From the NCBI RefSeq assembly GCF_003944755.1, contig NZ_RWGU01000048.1, positions 306,816 to 370,815 of the forward strand: a stretch of 64,000 nucleotides of DNA, read 5' to 3'. The notes under the pieces are model-generated. The model ran no database searches. It saw nothing but the letters and a program-made list of their open reading frames with translations, and was not told the DNA's origin. Shown here in pieces: positions 1-9,073 of the stretch; position 1 is the first letter of the stretch, and every line of letters begins with the position of its first letter. Position numbers and translations under genes: made by a program. The DNA is from Rhodovulum robiginosum. GTDB taxonomy: Bacteria; Pseudomonadota; Alphaproteobacteria; Rhodobacterales; Rhodobacteraceae.

Positions 1-416
1 TGGCGGGCGGCGAGCTCGACCCCCCGCACCTGCGCTGTCTGCAATCGGCGATGTGGAGCGAGGTGCCCGCCGTGCAGGTCGTGGCCTGGCGGTTGCTGAC
101 CCGCCTCTCCGATACGGAAGGCTGGGCGCGCGAGGCGCTGGAGATGCTCTATCTCGACCCCGACCTTCAGGCTTGGGCCGAGGCGGGACTGGCCCCGACA
201 GGCTCCGGCCACCGCGACAGCAACGGCGCCGAGCTGGCCCAGGGCGACACGGTGGTTTTGGTCAAGGACCTGCCGGTCAAGGGCGCAGGTTTCACCGCCA
301 AGCGCGGCACGGCGGTGCGGGGCATCGCGCTGGTGCCCGACAATCCCGACCAGATCGAGGGGCGGGTCGAGGGGCAGCGCATCGTGATCCTCACCAGGTT
401 CGTCAAGAAGCGCTAG
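1..416 (+). CDS. PhnA-domain protein, C-terminal part (cut by window start)
   Basis: The reading frame is open from base 3, so the start lies outside the window. An ATG at 51 is internal: the codons before it (GELDPPHLRCLQSAMWSEVP) continue the protein. The C-terminal half carries the PhnA signature, with HRDSNGAELAQGD, a KDLPVKG segment, and the end ILTRFVKKR. PhnA/YjdM proteins are small, usually with an N-terminal zinc ribbon, which would lie upstream here. The name comes from a historical link to alkylphosphonate operons, but no phosphonate genes are nearby and the molecular role of the family is poorly defined. It probably belongs to a conserved single-gene unit. The family call is firm; the function is open. 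Confidence 0.85.
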   Translation, partial: AGGELDPPHLRCLQSAMWSEVPAVQVVAWRLLTRLSDTEGWAREALEMLYLDPDLQAWAEAGLAPTGSGHRDSNGAELAQGDTVVLVKDLPVKGAGFTAKRGTAVRGIALVPDNPDQIEGRVEGQRIVILTRFVKKR

Positions 417-813
417 GCCGGATCGCTCGGCCGCTGCGCGCCGCCTTTGGGCGGTCAACTCGAAGTTGGCGACGCAGTCGAAGCGCGCGGTCTTGCCGGT
501 CGTGAGCGTCCAGAGATACCCGAAATGCAGCGCCACCCCATCGCCGTCTCGGGTGCAGTCGAAGACGTGGCGCAGCGTGGTGGCCGCCCGGCCTCGTCAC
601 AGCAAGGCCGCTGGCCGATACGGCGGTTCGCGATCAGGCCCCGGCCCGGTATCGCCCTGCGGGGCGGGCGTAATGGACCGAGATAGGCCGGGCGCGGATC
701 ATGCGGGGCATCTGGGCCGGGGCCGGTCAATCCGGTGCCCGGCAGGGCATTGACAAGCGCGCCGCGCGCGCCAGACTTGCGAGAGAACAAATAGAGAACA
801 CACCCGAGTCGCC
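417..813. other. Intergenic region between phnA and dnaE2
   Basis: No intact gene is seen in these 397 bases. The right end holds the SOS promoter of dnaE2: a TTGACA at 750-755 as a possible -35 element and the LexA box at 785-799. On the minus strand, about 573 down to 440, one frame without an ATG has a protein-like composition (RHVFDCTRDGDG, then LHFGYLWTLTTGKTARFD). It could be the relic of a small SnoaL/NTF2-like protein, but it is short and ambiguous. Confidence 0.4.
785..799. promoter_or_regulatory. LexA (SOS) box of dnaE2
   Basis: GAAC-AAATAGA-GAAC, which on the other strand is GTTC-N7-GTTC. This is the LexA operator described for alphaproteobacteria, including Rhodobacter sphaeroides. 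It ends 14 bases before the dnaE2 start codon and lies downstream of a TTGACA (750-755), so bound LexA would cover the transcription start. Confidence 0.8.
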
Positions 814-3762
814 ATGGGCTTTGCCGAACTCTCCGCCACCTCGAACTTCACCTTCCTCACGGGGGCCTCGCACCCCGAAGAGTACATGAACCGTGCCGCG
901 CTGCTGGGGCTGGGGACGCTGGCCATTGCCGACGAGAATTCGGTGGCCGGCATCGTGCGCGCCCATACCGCCGCGCGCGAGATCGCGCGGCAGGTGCGCC
1001 TGCGGCAGGCGGCGGACAAGGACCCCATCGGCCCGCCCCGGCCGGCGCATGTCCCCGCCCCGCCCGGCGCGCCGATCTACATGGTGCCGCGCCTGATCCC
1101 CGCCGCGCGGCTGGTCCTGACCGACGGCTTCGCCGCCACCGCCCTGCCGCGCGACCGCGCCGCCTGGGGGCGGCTCTGCCGGATGCTGTCGGCAGGCCGG
1201 CTCAGGGCCGACAAGGGCGCCTGCCAACTCACCTTCGACGACCTGCTGGAATGGGAATGGGGTGCGGGGCTCGACTTCCTGCTTCACCCGCCACGGGCGC
1301 AAACGATGCAGGGCGGCGCGGGCGCGTGGCCGACACAGGCGACCCGGCTGGCGCGCCGCTTTCCCGGTCAGGTGTCGCTGGCGATGGCGCCGGCCTATGA
1401 CGGGCAGGACGCTGCCCGCTTCGCCCGCCTCGCCGCGCTTGCTGCGCGGCTGGGCCTGCCCGCCGTCGCCACGGCCGCGCCGATGATGCACCATGGCCGC
1501 CGCCGGCGCCTCGCCGACGTGCTGACCGCGATCCGCACGGGCACAAGGGTCGACGACCTGGGCCGCGCGGCGCTGGCCAATGGCGAACAGCGGCTGCGCA
1601 GCGAGGCCGAGATGCTGCGCCTTTTTGCCGGTCACGAGGACGCCGTGCATCGCAGCGGCGAGATCGCCGCGCGCTGCGCCTTCTCGCTGGACGAACTGCG
1701 CTACGAATACCCCTCGGAGCTGACCGGGGACGAAACCGCCGCCGGGCGCCTGTCACGCCTCGCCCGTGCGGGGCTCGGCTGGCGCTACCCCGCCGGCGCG
1801 TCCGATCGGGTGCAAAAGATGCTTGAGCACGAACTGGCGCTGATCGCCAAGCTCGGCTACGAGCCCTATTTCCTGACCGTCCACGACATCGTCCAGTTCG
1901 CGCGGGGCCGCGGCATCCTCTGTCAGGGCCGCGGCTCGGCGGCCAATTCGGTCGTGTGCTACGCGCTGGGCATCACCTCGGTCTCGCCCGAGATCGGCAC
2001 CATGGTCTTCGAACGCTTCGTGTCAGAGGCCCGCGACGAGCCCCCCGATATCGACGTCGATTTCGAGCATGAGCGCCGCGAGGAGGTTATCCAGCATATC
2101 TATGCCCGCTACGGCCGCCACCGCGCCGGGCTCTGCGCCACGGTAATTCATTACCGTGGCAAGCGCGCGGTGCGCGAGGTGGGCCGCGCCATGGGCCTGT
2201 CGGAAGACACGCTGGCCGCGATGTCGAGCCAGATCTGGGGCTGGGGCTCGGGCCGGATCGAGGGCCACCGCCTGCGCGAGATCGGGCTCGACCCCGCCGA
2301 CCCGCGCCTCAAGCGCACATTGGCGCTGATCCATGAGATCCAGGGCTTTCCCCGGCACCTGTCCCAGCATGTGGGCGGCTTTATCGTCACCGAGGGGCGG
2401 CTCGACGAACTGGTGCCGATCGAGAACGCCACGATGGAGGACCGCACCGTCATCTGCTGGGACAAGGACGATATCGACGCCCTTGGCATCCTCAAGGTCG
2501 ACGTGCTGGCGCTGGGCATGCTCACCTGTATCCGCAAGGCGTTCGAACTGATCGCGCACCACCAGGGCCAGCGCTTCGACCTCGCCTCGCTGCCGCCCGA
2601 GGATCCGGCGGTCTACGACATGCTCTGCAAGGCCGATTCCTTAGGCGTCTTCCAGGTGGAAAGCCGGGCGCAGATGAATTTCCTGCCCCGGATGCGGCCG
2701 CGCAGCTTTTACGACCTGGTGATCCAGGTTGCGATCATCCGCCCCGGCCCGATCCAGGGCGACATGGTCCACCCCTACCTGCGGCGCCGCAACGGGGAGG
2801 AGTCGGTGAAATTTCCCTCCGACGCGCTGGGCCGGGTGCTGGGCAAGACCCTGGGCGTGCCGCTCTTCCAGGAACAGGCGATGCAGATCGCGATCACCGG
2901 CGCGGGGTTCACCCCCGAAGAGGCCGACCGCCTGCGCCGGTCGCTGGCCACCTTCAAGAAGCATGGCAATGTCAGCGAGTTCCGGGGGCGCTTCCTGAAA
3001 GGCATGGCCGCAAACGGCTATGACCGCGACTTCGCCGAACGCTGTTTCAGCCAGATCGAGGGCTTCGGCTCCTACGGCTTTCCCGAAAGCCACGCGGCGA
3101 GTTTCGCGCTTCTGGTCTACGCCTCGGCCTGGATCAAGCGCCACCACCCGGCGGTCTTCGCCTGTGCGCTGCTCAATTCCCAGCCCATGGGGTTTTACGC
3201 CCCGGCCCAGATCGTGCGCGACGCGCGCGAGCACGGGGTCGAGCTGCGCCCCGTCTGCATCAACGCCAGTTTCTGGGACAACACGGTGGAACCCGACGGC
3301 GCCGGCGGGCTGGCGCTGCGCCTCGGCTTTCGCCAGATCAAGGCCCTGCCCGAGGCCGAGGCCGCCTGGATCACCGCCGCCCGCGGCAACGGCTATCGCA
3401 GCGTCCAGGATGTCTGGCGCCGGGCCGGCCTCGCGCCGGCGCTGATCGCGGCGCTGGCCGAGGCCGACGCCTTCGCCGCGCTCGGCCTGTCGCGCCGCGC
3501 CGCCCTCTGGGCCGCCCGCGGCCTGACCGCACCGACGCCGCTGCCGCTCTTCTCCGCCGATCTCGACGGCGAAGCGGCCGACGAGCCCCGGGTCGCGCTG
3601 CCCGCGATGAGCGAGGGCGAAGAGGTGGTCGAGGATTACCTGGCGCTGCGCCTCACGCTGCGCGCCCACCCGGTCGCGCTGCTCCGGACCCGGCTGACGC
3701 CGCCCTTGCGCCCGGCCCCGCCCCGCCCCAAGGCCGCGCCCGTGACCTGCGCCGCGCCATAG
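814..3762 (+). CDS. dnaE2: Error-prone DNA polymerase DnaE2 (ImuC)
   Basis: A C-family DNA polymerase alpha subunit of the DnaE2/ImuC type, which copies past DNA lesions in SOS mutagenesis together with ImuA and ImuB. The 982 residues start with a PHP-like domain (ELSATSNFTFLTGASHPEE, a DnaE2 hallmark). The polymerase core has GRGSAANS at 372-379 and the catalytic aspartates in PDIDVDFE (D412, D414, D416). The length is at the short end for DnaE2, so the C-terminal tail is compact. The ATG at 814 is the only reasonable start and has a weak ribosome site. A LexA box sits just upstream. In many alphaproteobacteria the gene is the third of an imuA-imuB-dnaE2 operon, but here the upstream gene is phnA and imuA/imuB are not in the window. 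The polymerase thus appears to have its own SOS promoter. Confidence 0.95.
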   Translation: MGFAELSATSNFTFLTGASHPEEYMNRAALLGLGTLAIADENSVAGIVRAHTAAREIARQVRLRQAADKDPIGPPRPAHVPAPPGAPIYMVPRLIPAARLVLTDGFAATALPRDRAAWGRLCRMLSAGRLRADKGACQLTFDDLLEWEWGAGLDFLLHPPRAQTMQGGAGAWPTQATRLARRFPGQVSLAMAPAYDGQDAARFARLAALAARLGLPAVATAAPMMHHGRRRRLADVLTAIRTGTRVDDLGRAALANGEQRLRSEAEMLRLFAGHEDAVHRSGEIAARCAFSLDELRYEYPSELTGDETAAGRLSRLARAGLGWRYPAGASDRVQKMLEHELALIAKLGYEPYFLTVHDIVQFARGRGILCQGRGSAANSVVCYALGITSVSPEIGTMVFERFVSEARDEPPDIDVDFEHERREEVIQHIYARYGRHRAGLCATVIHYRGKRAVREVGRAMGLSEDTLAAMSSQIWGWGSGRIEGHRLREIGLDPADPRLKRTLALIHEIQGFPRHLSQHVGGFIVTEGRLDELVPIENATMEDRTVICWDKDDIDALGILKVDVLALGMLTCIRKAFELIAHHQGQRFDLASLPPEDPAVYDMLCKADSLGVFQVESRAQMNFLPRMRPRSFYDLVIQVAIIRPGPIQGDMVHPYLRRRNGEESVKFPSDALGRVLGKTLGVPLFQEQAMQIAITGAGFTPEEADRLRRSLATFKKHGNVSEFRGRFLKGMAANGYDRDFAERCFSQIEGFGSYGFPESHAASFALLVYASAWIKRHHPAVFACALLNSQPMGFYAPAQIVRDAREHGVELRPVCINASFWDNTVEPDGAGGLALRLGFRQIKALPEAEAAWITAARGNGYRSVQDVWRRAGLAPALIAALAEADAFAALGLSRRAALWAARGLTAPTPLPLFSADLDGEAADEPRVALPAMSEGEEVVEDYLALRLTLRAHPVALLRTRLTPPLRPAPPRPKAAPVTCAAP

Positions 3763-3776
3763 ATTTCATGCCTCCG

Positions 3777-3803
3777 GCGGGGATATTTTCGGCCAGAAGA
3801 AGC
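3777..3803 (+). repeat. Intergenic repeat, copy 1 (GGGATATTTTCGGCCAGAAGAAG type)
   Basis: First of at least seven copies of a short repeat with core G-G-A/T-ATTT-(T)-x-GGCCA-GAAGAAG. This copy lies 15 bases behind the dnaE2 stop and faces copy 2 at 3921-3946, so the two could pair in RNA. Confidence 0.75.
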
Positions 3804-3920
3804 AAGGGATCATTAACCATGCCGTGTCACTCTGGTCACGCGGTACAGGCGGGGACGCCGATGACCGCGCCAGGAGAAAGCCCCTGTCCCCACGCCGGGG
3901 GCGGGGGCTGACGCCTCCTG

Positions 3921-3946
3921 CTTCTTCTGGCCGAAAATATCCTCGC
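3921..3946 (-). repeat. Intergenic repeat, copy 2 (inverted)
   Basis: CTTCTTCTGGCCGAAAATAT is the exact reverse complement of the copy-1 core. It lies 40 bases behind the end of the transglycosylase gene, which is transcribed toward dnaE2. The pair brackets the convergent intergenic space and may act as a bidirectional terminator or RNA-stabilising element. Confidence 0.75.
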
Positions 3947-3985
3947 CGAAGGCAGCCGACGCAGTCGGCTCCCGACGCGCCGCCC

Positions 3986-5251
3986 TCACCGCAGGCGCTT
4001 CAGCAGATCGAGGCTGGCATAGCCGTCGGGCACGATGCCCACCGCGCTTTGGTAGGCGCGCACCGCGGCGATGGTGTTGGGCCCGATCTTGCCGTCGATG
4101 CCTTGCGTGCTGAAACCCGCGCGGGTCAGGCGTTCCTGCAACTCCTTGCGCTCGACAAAGCGCAGGGCGCGGTCGCCCCGGGGCCACTCGGCCTGGATCG
4201 GCGGGCCGCCCTTGATCCGGTCCGACAGGTGCCCGACGCCGATCACATAGGCGTCCGCGGTGTTGTACCGCTCGATCACCGCGAAATTGTCGAAGATCAT
4301 GAAGGCCGCGCCCCGCGCGCCGGCGGGCAAGAGGATCGAGGCGCGGCCGTGATCGGGCACAACGCGCCCGGCCATGTCGCGCACGCCCATCGCGGCCCAG
4401 TCGCTGGGCATCCGCAAGGTGCTGCGGCTGGCGAGCCTGTGGTCGAAGCCGCGGGGCAGCTGCACCTCGACCCCCCAGGGCTGGCCCTTGCGCCAGCCAA
4501 AGCGCGCGAGGTAGGCCGCCGTCGAGGCCAGCGCGTCGGCCGGATCATCGGCCCAGATGTCGCGCCGCCCGTCGCCGGTGAAATCGACCGCATAGGCCAG
4601 AAAGGAGGTGGGGATGAACTGGGTATGCCCCATCGCCCCGGCCCAGGAGCCGGTCATGTTCCGCGGCCGCGTATCGCCCGATTGCAGGATCTTCAGCGCC
4701 GCGATCAGCTGGGCCTCGAAAAACCGCCCGCGCCGCCCGTCATAGGCCAGCGTCGCCAGTGCCTCGACGATCGGGGTCGTGCCGCGATAGGCGCCATACG
4801 CGCTTTCCAGCCCCCAGACCGCGACGACCACCTCCTTGTCGACGCCGTAGCGCGCCTCGATCTGCTCCAGCACCTGCCGGTGCTGCACGAGCGCGGCCTT
4901 GCCGTTCTCGATCCGCGTCTCAGAGGCGGCGCTGTCGAGGTAATCCCAGATCGTCTTGGTGAATTCCGACTGGTTGCGGTCTTTCTGGATTACGTCGGTG
5001 TTGTAGCGCACGCCTTCAAAGGCCGTGTCCAAGACCCGGGGAGAGATGCCCTGAGCCTGTGCCCGGCCGCGAAAGCCCTCGATCCAGCGTTGAAAGCCGC
5101 GATTGGCGGTGGAGATCTGCGTGGTCACCAGCGGCTCCTGTGCAGCCGGCCGCGGTTCGGGGCGGGGTGAGGCGGGCGTGTTGGCCAACGCCGCCGAAAC
5201 CGCCATCACGAGCGCCACGGCGGCGCCGGTCGCAAGTCGTATCACAGTCAT
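3986..5251 (-). CDS. Lytic murein transglycosylase, MltB/SLT_2 family
   Basis: A periplasmic enzyme that cleaves the MurNAc-GlcNAc bond of peptidoglycan to give 1,6-anhydromuropeptides. Of the 421 residues, 1-23 look like a Sec signal peptide ending ALA. A proline-rich linker follows, then the SLT_2 domain with the catalytic glutamate in VWGLESAYG (E149) and the motif GSWAGAMGHTQFIPTSF (201-217). Residues about 360-421 form a PG_binding_1 domain (IDGKIGPNTIAAVRAYQ). The missing lipobox fits a soluble MltB-like family member common in Rhodobacteraceae. It is probably monocistronic. The family call is firm; the choice among paralogue names is not. Confidence 0.92.
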   Translation of the reverse strand: MTVIRLATGAAVALVMAVSAALANTPASPRPEPRPAAQEPLVTTQISTANRGFQRWIEGFRGRAQAQGISPRVLDTAFEGVRYNTDVIQKDRNQSEFTKTIWDYLDSAASETRIENGKAALVQHRQVLEQIEARYGVDKEVVVAVWGLESAYGAYRGTTPIVEALATLAYDGRRGRFFEAQLIAALKILQSGDTRPRNMTGSWAGAMGHTQFIPTSFLAYAVDFTGDGRRDIWADDPADALASTAAYLARFGWRKGQPWGVEVQLPRGFDHRLASRSTLRMPSDWAAMGVRDMAGRVVPDHGRASILLPAGARGAAFMIFDNFAVIERYNTADAYVIGVGHLSDRIKGGPPIQAEWPRGDRALRFVERKELQERLTRAGFSTQGIDGKIGPNTIAAVRAYQSAVGIVPDGYASLDLLKRLR

Positions 5252-5350
5252 GAAGCCCCCTGCTCGCTCGGGTCCGCTTTTTGCGCAAGTGTACCCTTTG
5301 ACGCGCCAGTCGCAAAGCGGGGATCGTGGCGGTCCGCCGGTTTCCGCCGC

Positions 5351-7606
5351 TCAGCGGCGCTTGCGGATGACCTTGCGCTTGGCCTTGGCGGCGGCCTTTT
5401 TCGCCTTGGCCGGCGCGCGGCGGGCGGGTTTTCCGCGCGTGCGGGCCGGACCACGGCCCAGCGTCTTGCCCTCGATATCCAACAGCTCCAGCGTCAGCCC
5501 GCCGGTGACCGGCACCGCCTCGGACAGCCGCACGGTGACGCGCTGGCCGATGCCGATTTCCAGCCCGGTATCGGCGCCCATCAGGGTCTGCGCCTCTCGG
5601 TCGAAATGGAAATACTCGTTGCCCAGCTCGCGGATCGGGACAAGCCCGTCGGCCCCGGTCTCGTCGAGCTTCACGAAGACGCCGAAGCGCGCGATGCCCG
5701 AGACGCGGCCGGTGAATTCGTTGCCCACCCGTTCCGACAGGTAGGCGGCGAGGTAGCGGTCGGTGGTGTCGCGTTCCGCGGCCATCGAGCGACGCTCGGT
5801 GTCGGAGATATGCTCGGCCGTGGCCTCCAGCGTCTCGATTTCGTCGGGGCTCAGCCCGTCCTTGCCCCAGCCATGCGCGGTGATCAGCGCGCGGTGCACG
5901 ATGAGGTCGGCATAGCGGCGTATCGGCGAGGTGAAATGGGCGTAAGAACGCAGCGCGAGGCCGAAATGGCCCAGATGTTCGGGCGAGTAATAGGCCTGGG
6001 TCATCGAGCGCAGGGTCGAGAGATTGATCAGCTCGGAAAACTCGGTGCCCATCGCCTGGTCCAGCAGGTCGTTGAGGTGCCGGGTCTGCAAGACCTGCCC
6101 CTTGGCCAGCGTAAAGCCCGAGGCCGAGGCGACCTCGCGCAGCGCGTCCAGCTTTTCGGGCGAGGGTTCCTCGTGCACGCGGAACAGCAGCGGCCGGCGC
6201 AGGCGGGTCAGTTCCTCGGCGGCGGCGACATTGGCGAGGATCATGAATTCCTCGATCAGCCGGTGCGCGTCCAGCCGGTCGCGGAACTTGACCGAACTGA
6301 CATGGCCGTCCTCGGAAAGCTCGATCCGCCGCTCGGGCAGGTCCAGGTCGAGCGGCTGGCGCGCCGCGCGGGCCCTGGTCAGCGCCTCGTAGGCGGCATA
6401 GAGGGGGGCGATCACGTCAGCCATCAACGGCGCGGTGCGCTCATCGGGCCGGCCGTCCTGCGCCGCCTGCACATCGGCATAGGCAAGTGCGCCGGCCGAT
6501 TGCATCAGGCCGCGGGTAAAGCGGTGGCCGATCTTGGTGCCATGGGCGTCGATCTTCATTCGCACGGCCACGCAGGCGCGCGGCACGCCTTCGTGCAGGG
6601 AACACAGATCGCCCGACAGCCGGTCGGGCAGCATCGGCACCACCCGGTCGGGAAAATAGGTTGAGTTGCCGCGCTTGCGCGCCTCGCGGTCCAGGGCGGT
6701 GCCGGGCCTGACGTAATGGGCCACGTCGGCGATGGCGACCCATATGACATAGCCGCCCCCGTTCTTCGGGTCGTCGTCGGGCTGGGCCAGCACCGCGTCG
6801 TCGCGGTCGCGGGCGTCGGGTGGGTCGATGGTGACGAGCGGCAGGTGGCGCAGGTCTTCGCGCTCGCCCAGCCCGGCGGGCTTGGCCCGGTCGGCCTCGG
6901 CGATCACGTCGTCGGGGAAGGCGTCGGGGATGCCGTGCTGGTGGATGGCGATCAGGCTGACGGCCTTGGGCGCGGTGGGATCGCCCAGCCGCTCGACGAT
7001 GCGGGCGCGGGGCAGGCCCATGCGGGCGCGCGGCCCGGCCTGTTCGGCCTCGACGAGCTCGCCGTCCTTGGCGCCGTGGGTGGCGCCGGCGGCGACCTGC
7101 CATTCCTTGTCGGCGCCCTTGTCGATGGGCAGGATCCGCCCGCCCTCGGCCCCCTTGCGGAAGATGCCGAGGATGCGCGCGGGGTTGGTGCCGATCTTGC
7201 GGATCAGCCGCGCCTCGTACTGGTGCTCGTTGCCTTTCACCTCGGCCAGCCGCGCGAGGATGCGGTCGCCCGCGCCCAGCGCCGGGTCGGTCTGGCGTGC
7301 GATATAGAGCACCCGCGGCTCGGCCCCCTCTCCATGCCATTCCAGCGGCTTGGCGAAGAGGTCGCCATCGTCGTTGGGCGGCAACACCTGCAGCACGCTG
7401 ACCGGGGGCAGCTTTTCGGGGTCGCGGTAGGTCTTGCCCTTCTTCTGAAGGTGCCCCTCTTCCTCGAGCTCGCGCAGGATGCGCTTGAGGTCGATCCGGT
7501 CGGCACCCTTCACCCCGAACGCCTTGGCGATATCGCGCTTCGAGGTCTGGCCGGGATGGTCGGCGATCCAGTCGAGGATCTGGGGTTTCGAGGGGATCTG
7601 GCTCAT
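5351..7606 (-). CDS. rnr: Ribonuclease R
   Basis: A processive 3'-5' exoribonuclease of the RNB family that degrades structured RNA. The 751 residues contain an N-terminal winged-helix part (ILDWIADHPGQTSKRDIAKAF), cold-shock-like OB domains and the RNB catalytic domain with DPPDARDRDDA at 261-271. An S1 domain follows at about 640-715 (GNEFTGRVSGIARFGVFVKL). The last 35 residues are a Lys/Arg/Ala-rich tail, which in RNase R helps bind and unwind RNA. The length and basic tail point to RNase R rather than RNase II. dapE lies just upstream on the same strand, with a 31-base gap. Confidence 0.96.
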   Translation of the reverse strand: MSQIPSKPQILDWIADHPGQTSKRDIAKAFGVKGADRIDLKRILRELEEEGHLQKKGKTYRDPEKLPPVSVLQVLPPNDDGDLFAKPLEWHGEGAEPRVLYIARQTDPALGAGDRILARLAEVKGNEHQYEARLIRKIGTNPARILGIFRKGAEGGRILPIDKGADKEWQVAAGATHGAKDGELVEAEQAGPRARMGLPRARIVERLGDPTAPKAVSLIAIHQHGIPDAFPDDVIAEADRAKPAGLGEREDLRHLPLVTIDPPDARDRDDAVLAQPDDDPKNGGGYVIWVAIADVAHYVRPGTALDREARKRGNSTYFPDRVVPMLPDRLSGDLCSLHEGVPRACVAVRMKIDAHGTKIGHRFTRGLMQSAGALAYADVQAAQDGRPDERTAPLMADVIAPLYAAYEALTRARAARQPLDLDLPERRIELSEDGHVSSVKFRDRLDAHRLIEEFMILANVAAAEELTRLRRPLLFRVHEEPSPEKLDALREVASASGFTLAKGQVLQTRHLNDLLDQAMGTEFSELINLSTLRSMTQAYYSPEHLGHFGLALRSYAHFTSPIRRYADLIVHRALITAHGWGKDGLSPDEIETLEATAEHISDTERRSMAAERDTTDRYLAAYLSERVGNEFTGRVSGIARFGVFVKLDETGADGLVPIRELGNEYFHFDREAQTLMGADTGLEIGIGQRVTVRLSEAVPVTGGLTLELLDIEGKTLGRGPARTRGKPARRAPAKAKKAAAKAKRKVIRKRR

Positions 7607-7637
7607 GCCCCCAGACTATCACGCGGGCCGGATCGCG

Positions 7638-8825
7638 TCAGCCGGAAAGCGCCGCAGAGCCGTTGAAATAGCCCGCCAGGATGCGCCGGTAGATGCCGGT
7701 CAGCGCCTCGATCTGGGCCACCTCCACCCGCTCGTCGACCTGGTGCATGGTCTTGCCGACCAGCCCGAACTCGACCACCGGGCAATGGTCCTTGACGAAA
7801 CGCGCGTCCGACGTGCCGCCCGAGGTCGAAATCTCGGGGCGCTGGCCGGTTTCGGCCTCGACCGCGCTGGCCACCAGCGCCGAGAGCGGTCCGGGGGGCG
7901 TGAGGAAGCTTTCGCCCGAAACCTTCACCTCCATCTCGATTGTCGTGCCGGTCTCTTCGGTGACGCGCGCGGCCTCGGCCCGCAGCCAGTCGCTCAGGCT
8001 GTCCGAGGAATGCGCCTCGTTGAAGCGGATGTTGACCGTGGCATGACAGAGGCCGGGGATGACGTTGTTGGCCGGGTTGCCGGTGTCGAAGGTGGTCACG
8101 GCCAGCGTGGAAGGGTCGAAATGCTGGCTGCCCTCGTCGAGGCGGTAGGCCGACAGCCGCTCGACCAGCCGCGCCAGCGCCGGGATCGGGTTGTGCGCCC
8201 GGTGCGGGTAGGCCGAATGGCCCTGCACCCCGTGGGCCGCGAAATAGGCGGTCATCGAACCGCGCCGGCCGATCTTCATCATGTCGCCCAGCGTCTCGCG
8301 CGAGGTGGGCTCACCCACCAGGCAGACGCTCATGTGCTCGCCCTCATCCGCCATCCAGTCGAGGATCGCGGCGGTGCCATCGACCGCGTCGCCCTCTTCG
8401 TCGCCGGTGATCGCCAGCACCACGGCGCCGTCCGGCGGCGTTTCGGTCACGAAGGCGGTGGCGGCGGCCACGAAGGCGGCCACGCCCGATTTCATGTCGG
8501 TGGCCCCGCGCCCCCAGAGCCAGCCGTCACAGACCGCGCCGCCGAACGGGTCGGATGTCCAGGCGGCGGTGTCGCCGGCGGGCACCACGTCGGTGTGGCC
8601 GTTGAAGCCAAAGCTTTTCGGATGCCCCCTGGCGCCCCAGCGTGCGAAAAGGTTGGACACCTCGCCGCGGTCGGCTCGATGACACTCGAACCCCGCGGCC
8701 GTGAGCGCCGCCTCGAGCAGGCCAAGCGCGCCGCCCTCGCGGGGCGTGACCGAGCGGCAGCGGATCAGATCGGCGGTGAGGTCTGTCGGGTCGATGGGTC
8801 TGGCCAAGGGTTCTGTCCTTTGCAT
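7638..8825 (-). CDS. dapE: Succinyl-diaminopimelate desuccinylase
   Basis: Hydrolyses N-succinyl-L,L-diaminopimelate to succinate and L,L-diaminopimelate in lysine and peptidoglycan precursor synthesis. It is an M20-family di-zinc amidohydrolase of 395 residues. Metal and catalytic residues are visible in [10 protein letters not shown] (H77, D79), [10 protein letters not shown] (D110) and GDEEGD (E143, E144). The frame is open further upstream to 8993, but the homologous part begins at the ATG at 8825 ([20 protein letters not shown]), so this start was chosen. It reads toward rnr and may share its transcript. Confidence 0.95.
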   Translation of the reverse strand: MQRTEPLARPIDPTDLTADLIRCRSVTPREGGALGLLEAALTAAGFECHRADRGEVSNLFARWGARGHPKSFGFNGHTDVVPAGDTAAWTSDPFGGAVCDGWLWGRGATDMKSGVAAFVAAATAFVTETPPDGAVVLAITGDEEGDAVDGTAAILDWMADEGEHMSVCLVGEPTSRETLGDMMKIGRRGSMTAYFAAHGVQGHSAYPHRAHNPIPALARLVERLSAYRLDEGSQHFDPSTLAVTTFDTGNPANNVIPGLCHATVNIRFNEAHSSDSLSDWLRAEAARVTEETGTTIEMEVKVSGESFLTPPGPLSALVASAVEAETGQRPEISTSGGTSDARFVKDHCPVVEFGLVGKTMHQVDERVEVAQIEALTGIYRRILAGYFNGSAALSG

Positions 8826-9020
8826 GGGGTGCCCAAGCGATAAACCGCGGCGGCGCGCGGGGCAATGTTGCAGCGGCGTAACACGCGCCGCGGCGGCGGA
8901 GAGGTTCGAAAACAATGGCTTAAAATGTCCCTCGTTTTGGGCCATGGTCGCGAAAAAGAACAACAGCCGAGGCAGAAGAGGGCCATGCGACACCCTGCGG
9001 CCCGATCGGGCGTGACGCGC

Positions 9021-9042
9021 CCCCCTTTTTCGGGGGTCTTTT
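9021..9042 (+). terminator. Terminator-like hairpin upstream of the Hint gene
   Basis: CCCCC, loop TTTTTC, GGGGG and then TCTTTT. It is oriented for the plus strand, yet no annotated plus-strand gene precedes it. A TAAAAT (8921-8926) and a 23-codon frame (8944-9015) lie upstream, so it may end a small RNA or act as an attenuator of the gene starting at 9074. Confidence 0.45.
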
Positions 9043-9073
9043 CGTGTGGCCCGCCGGCAAAGGGGCGCCCGCG

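Noticed and set aside
7638..8993. A longer DapE starting at 8993
   Set aside because: The 56 extra residues are arginine/proline-rich and unlike the family; the conserved protein starts at the ATG at 8825.
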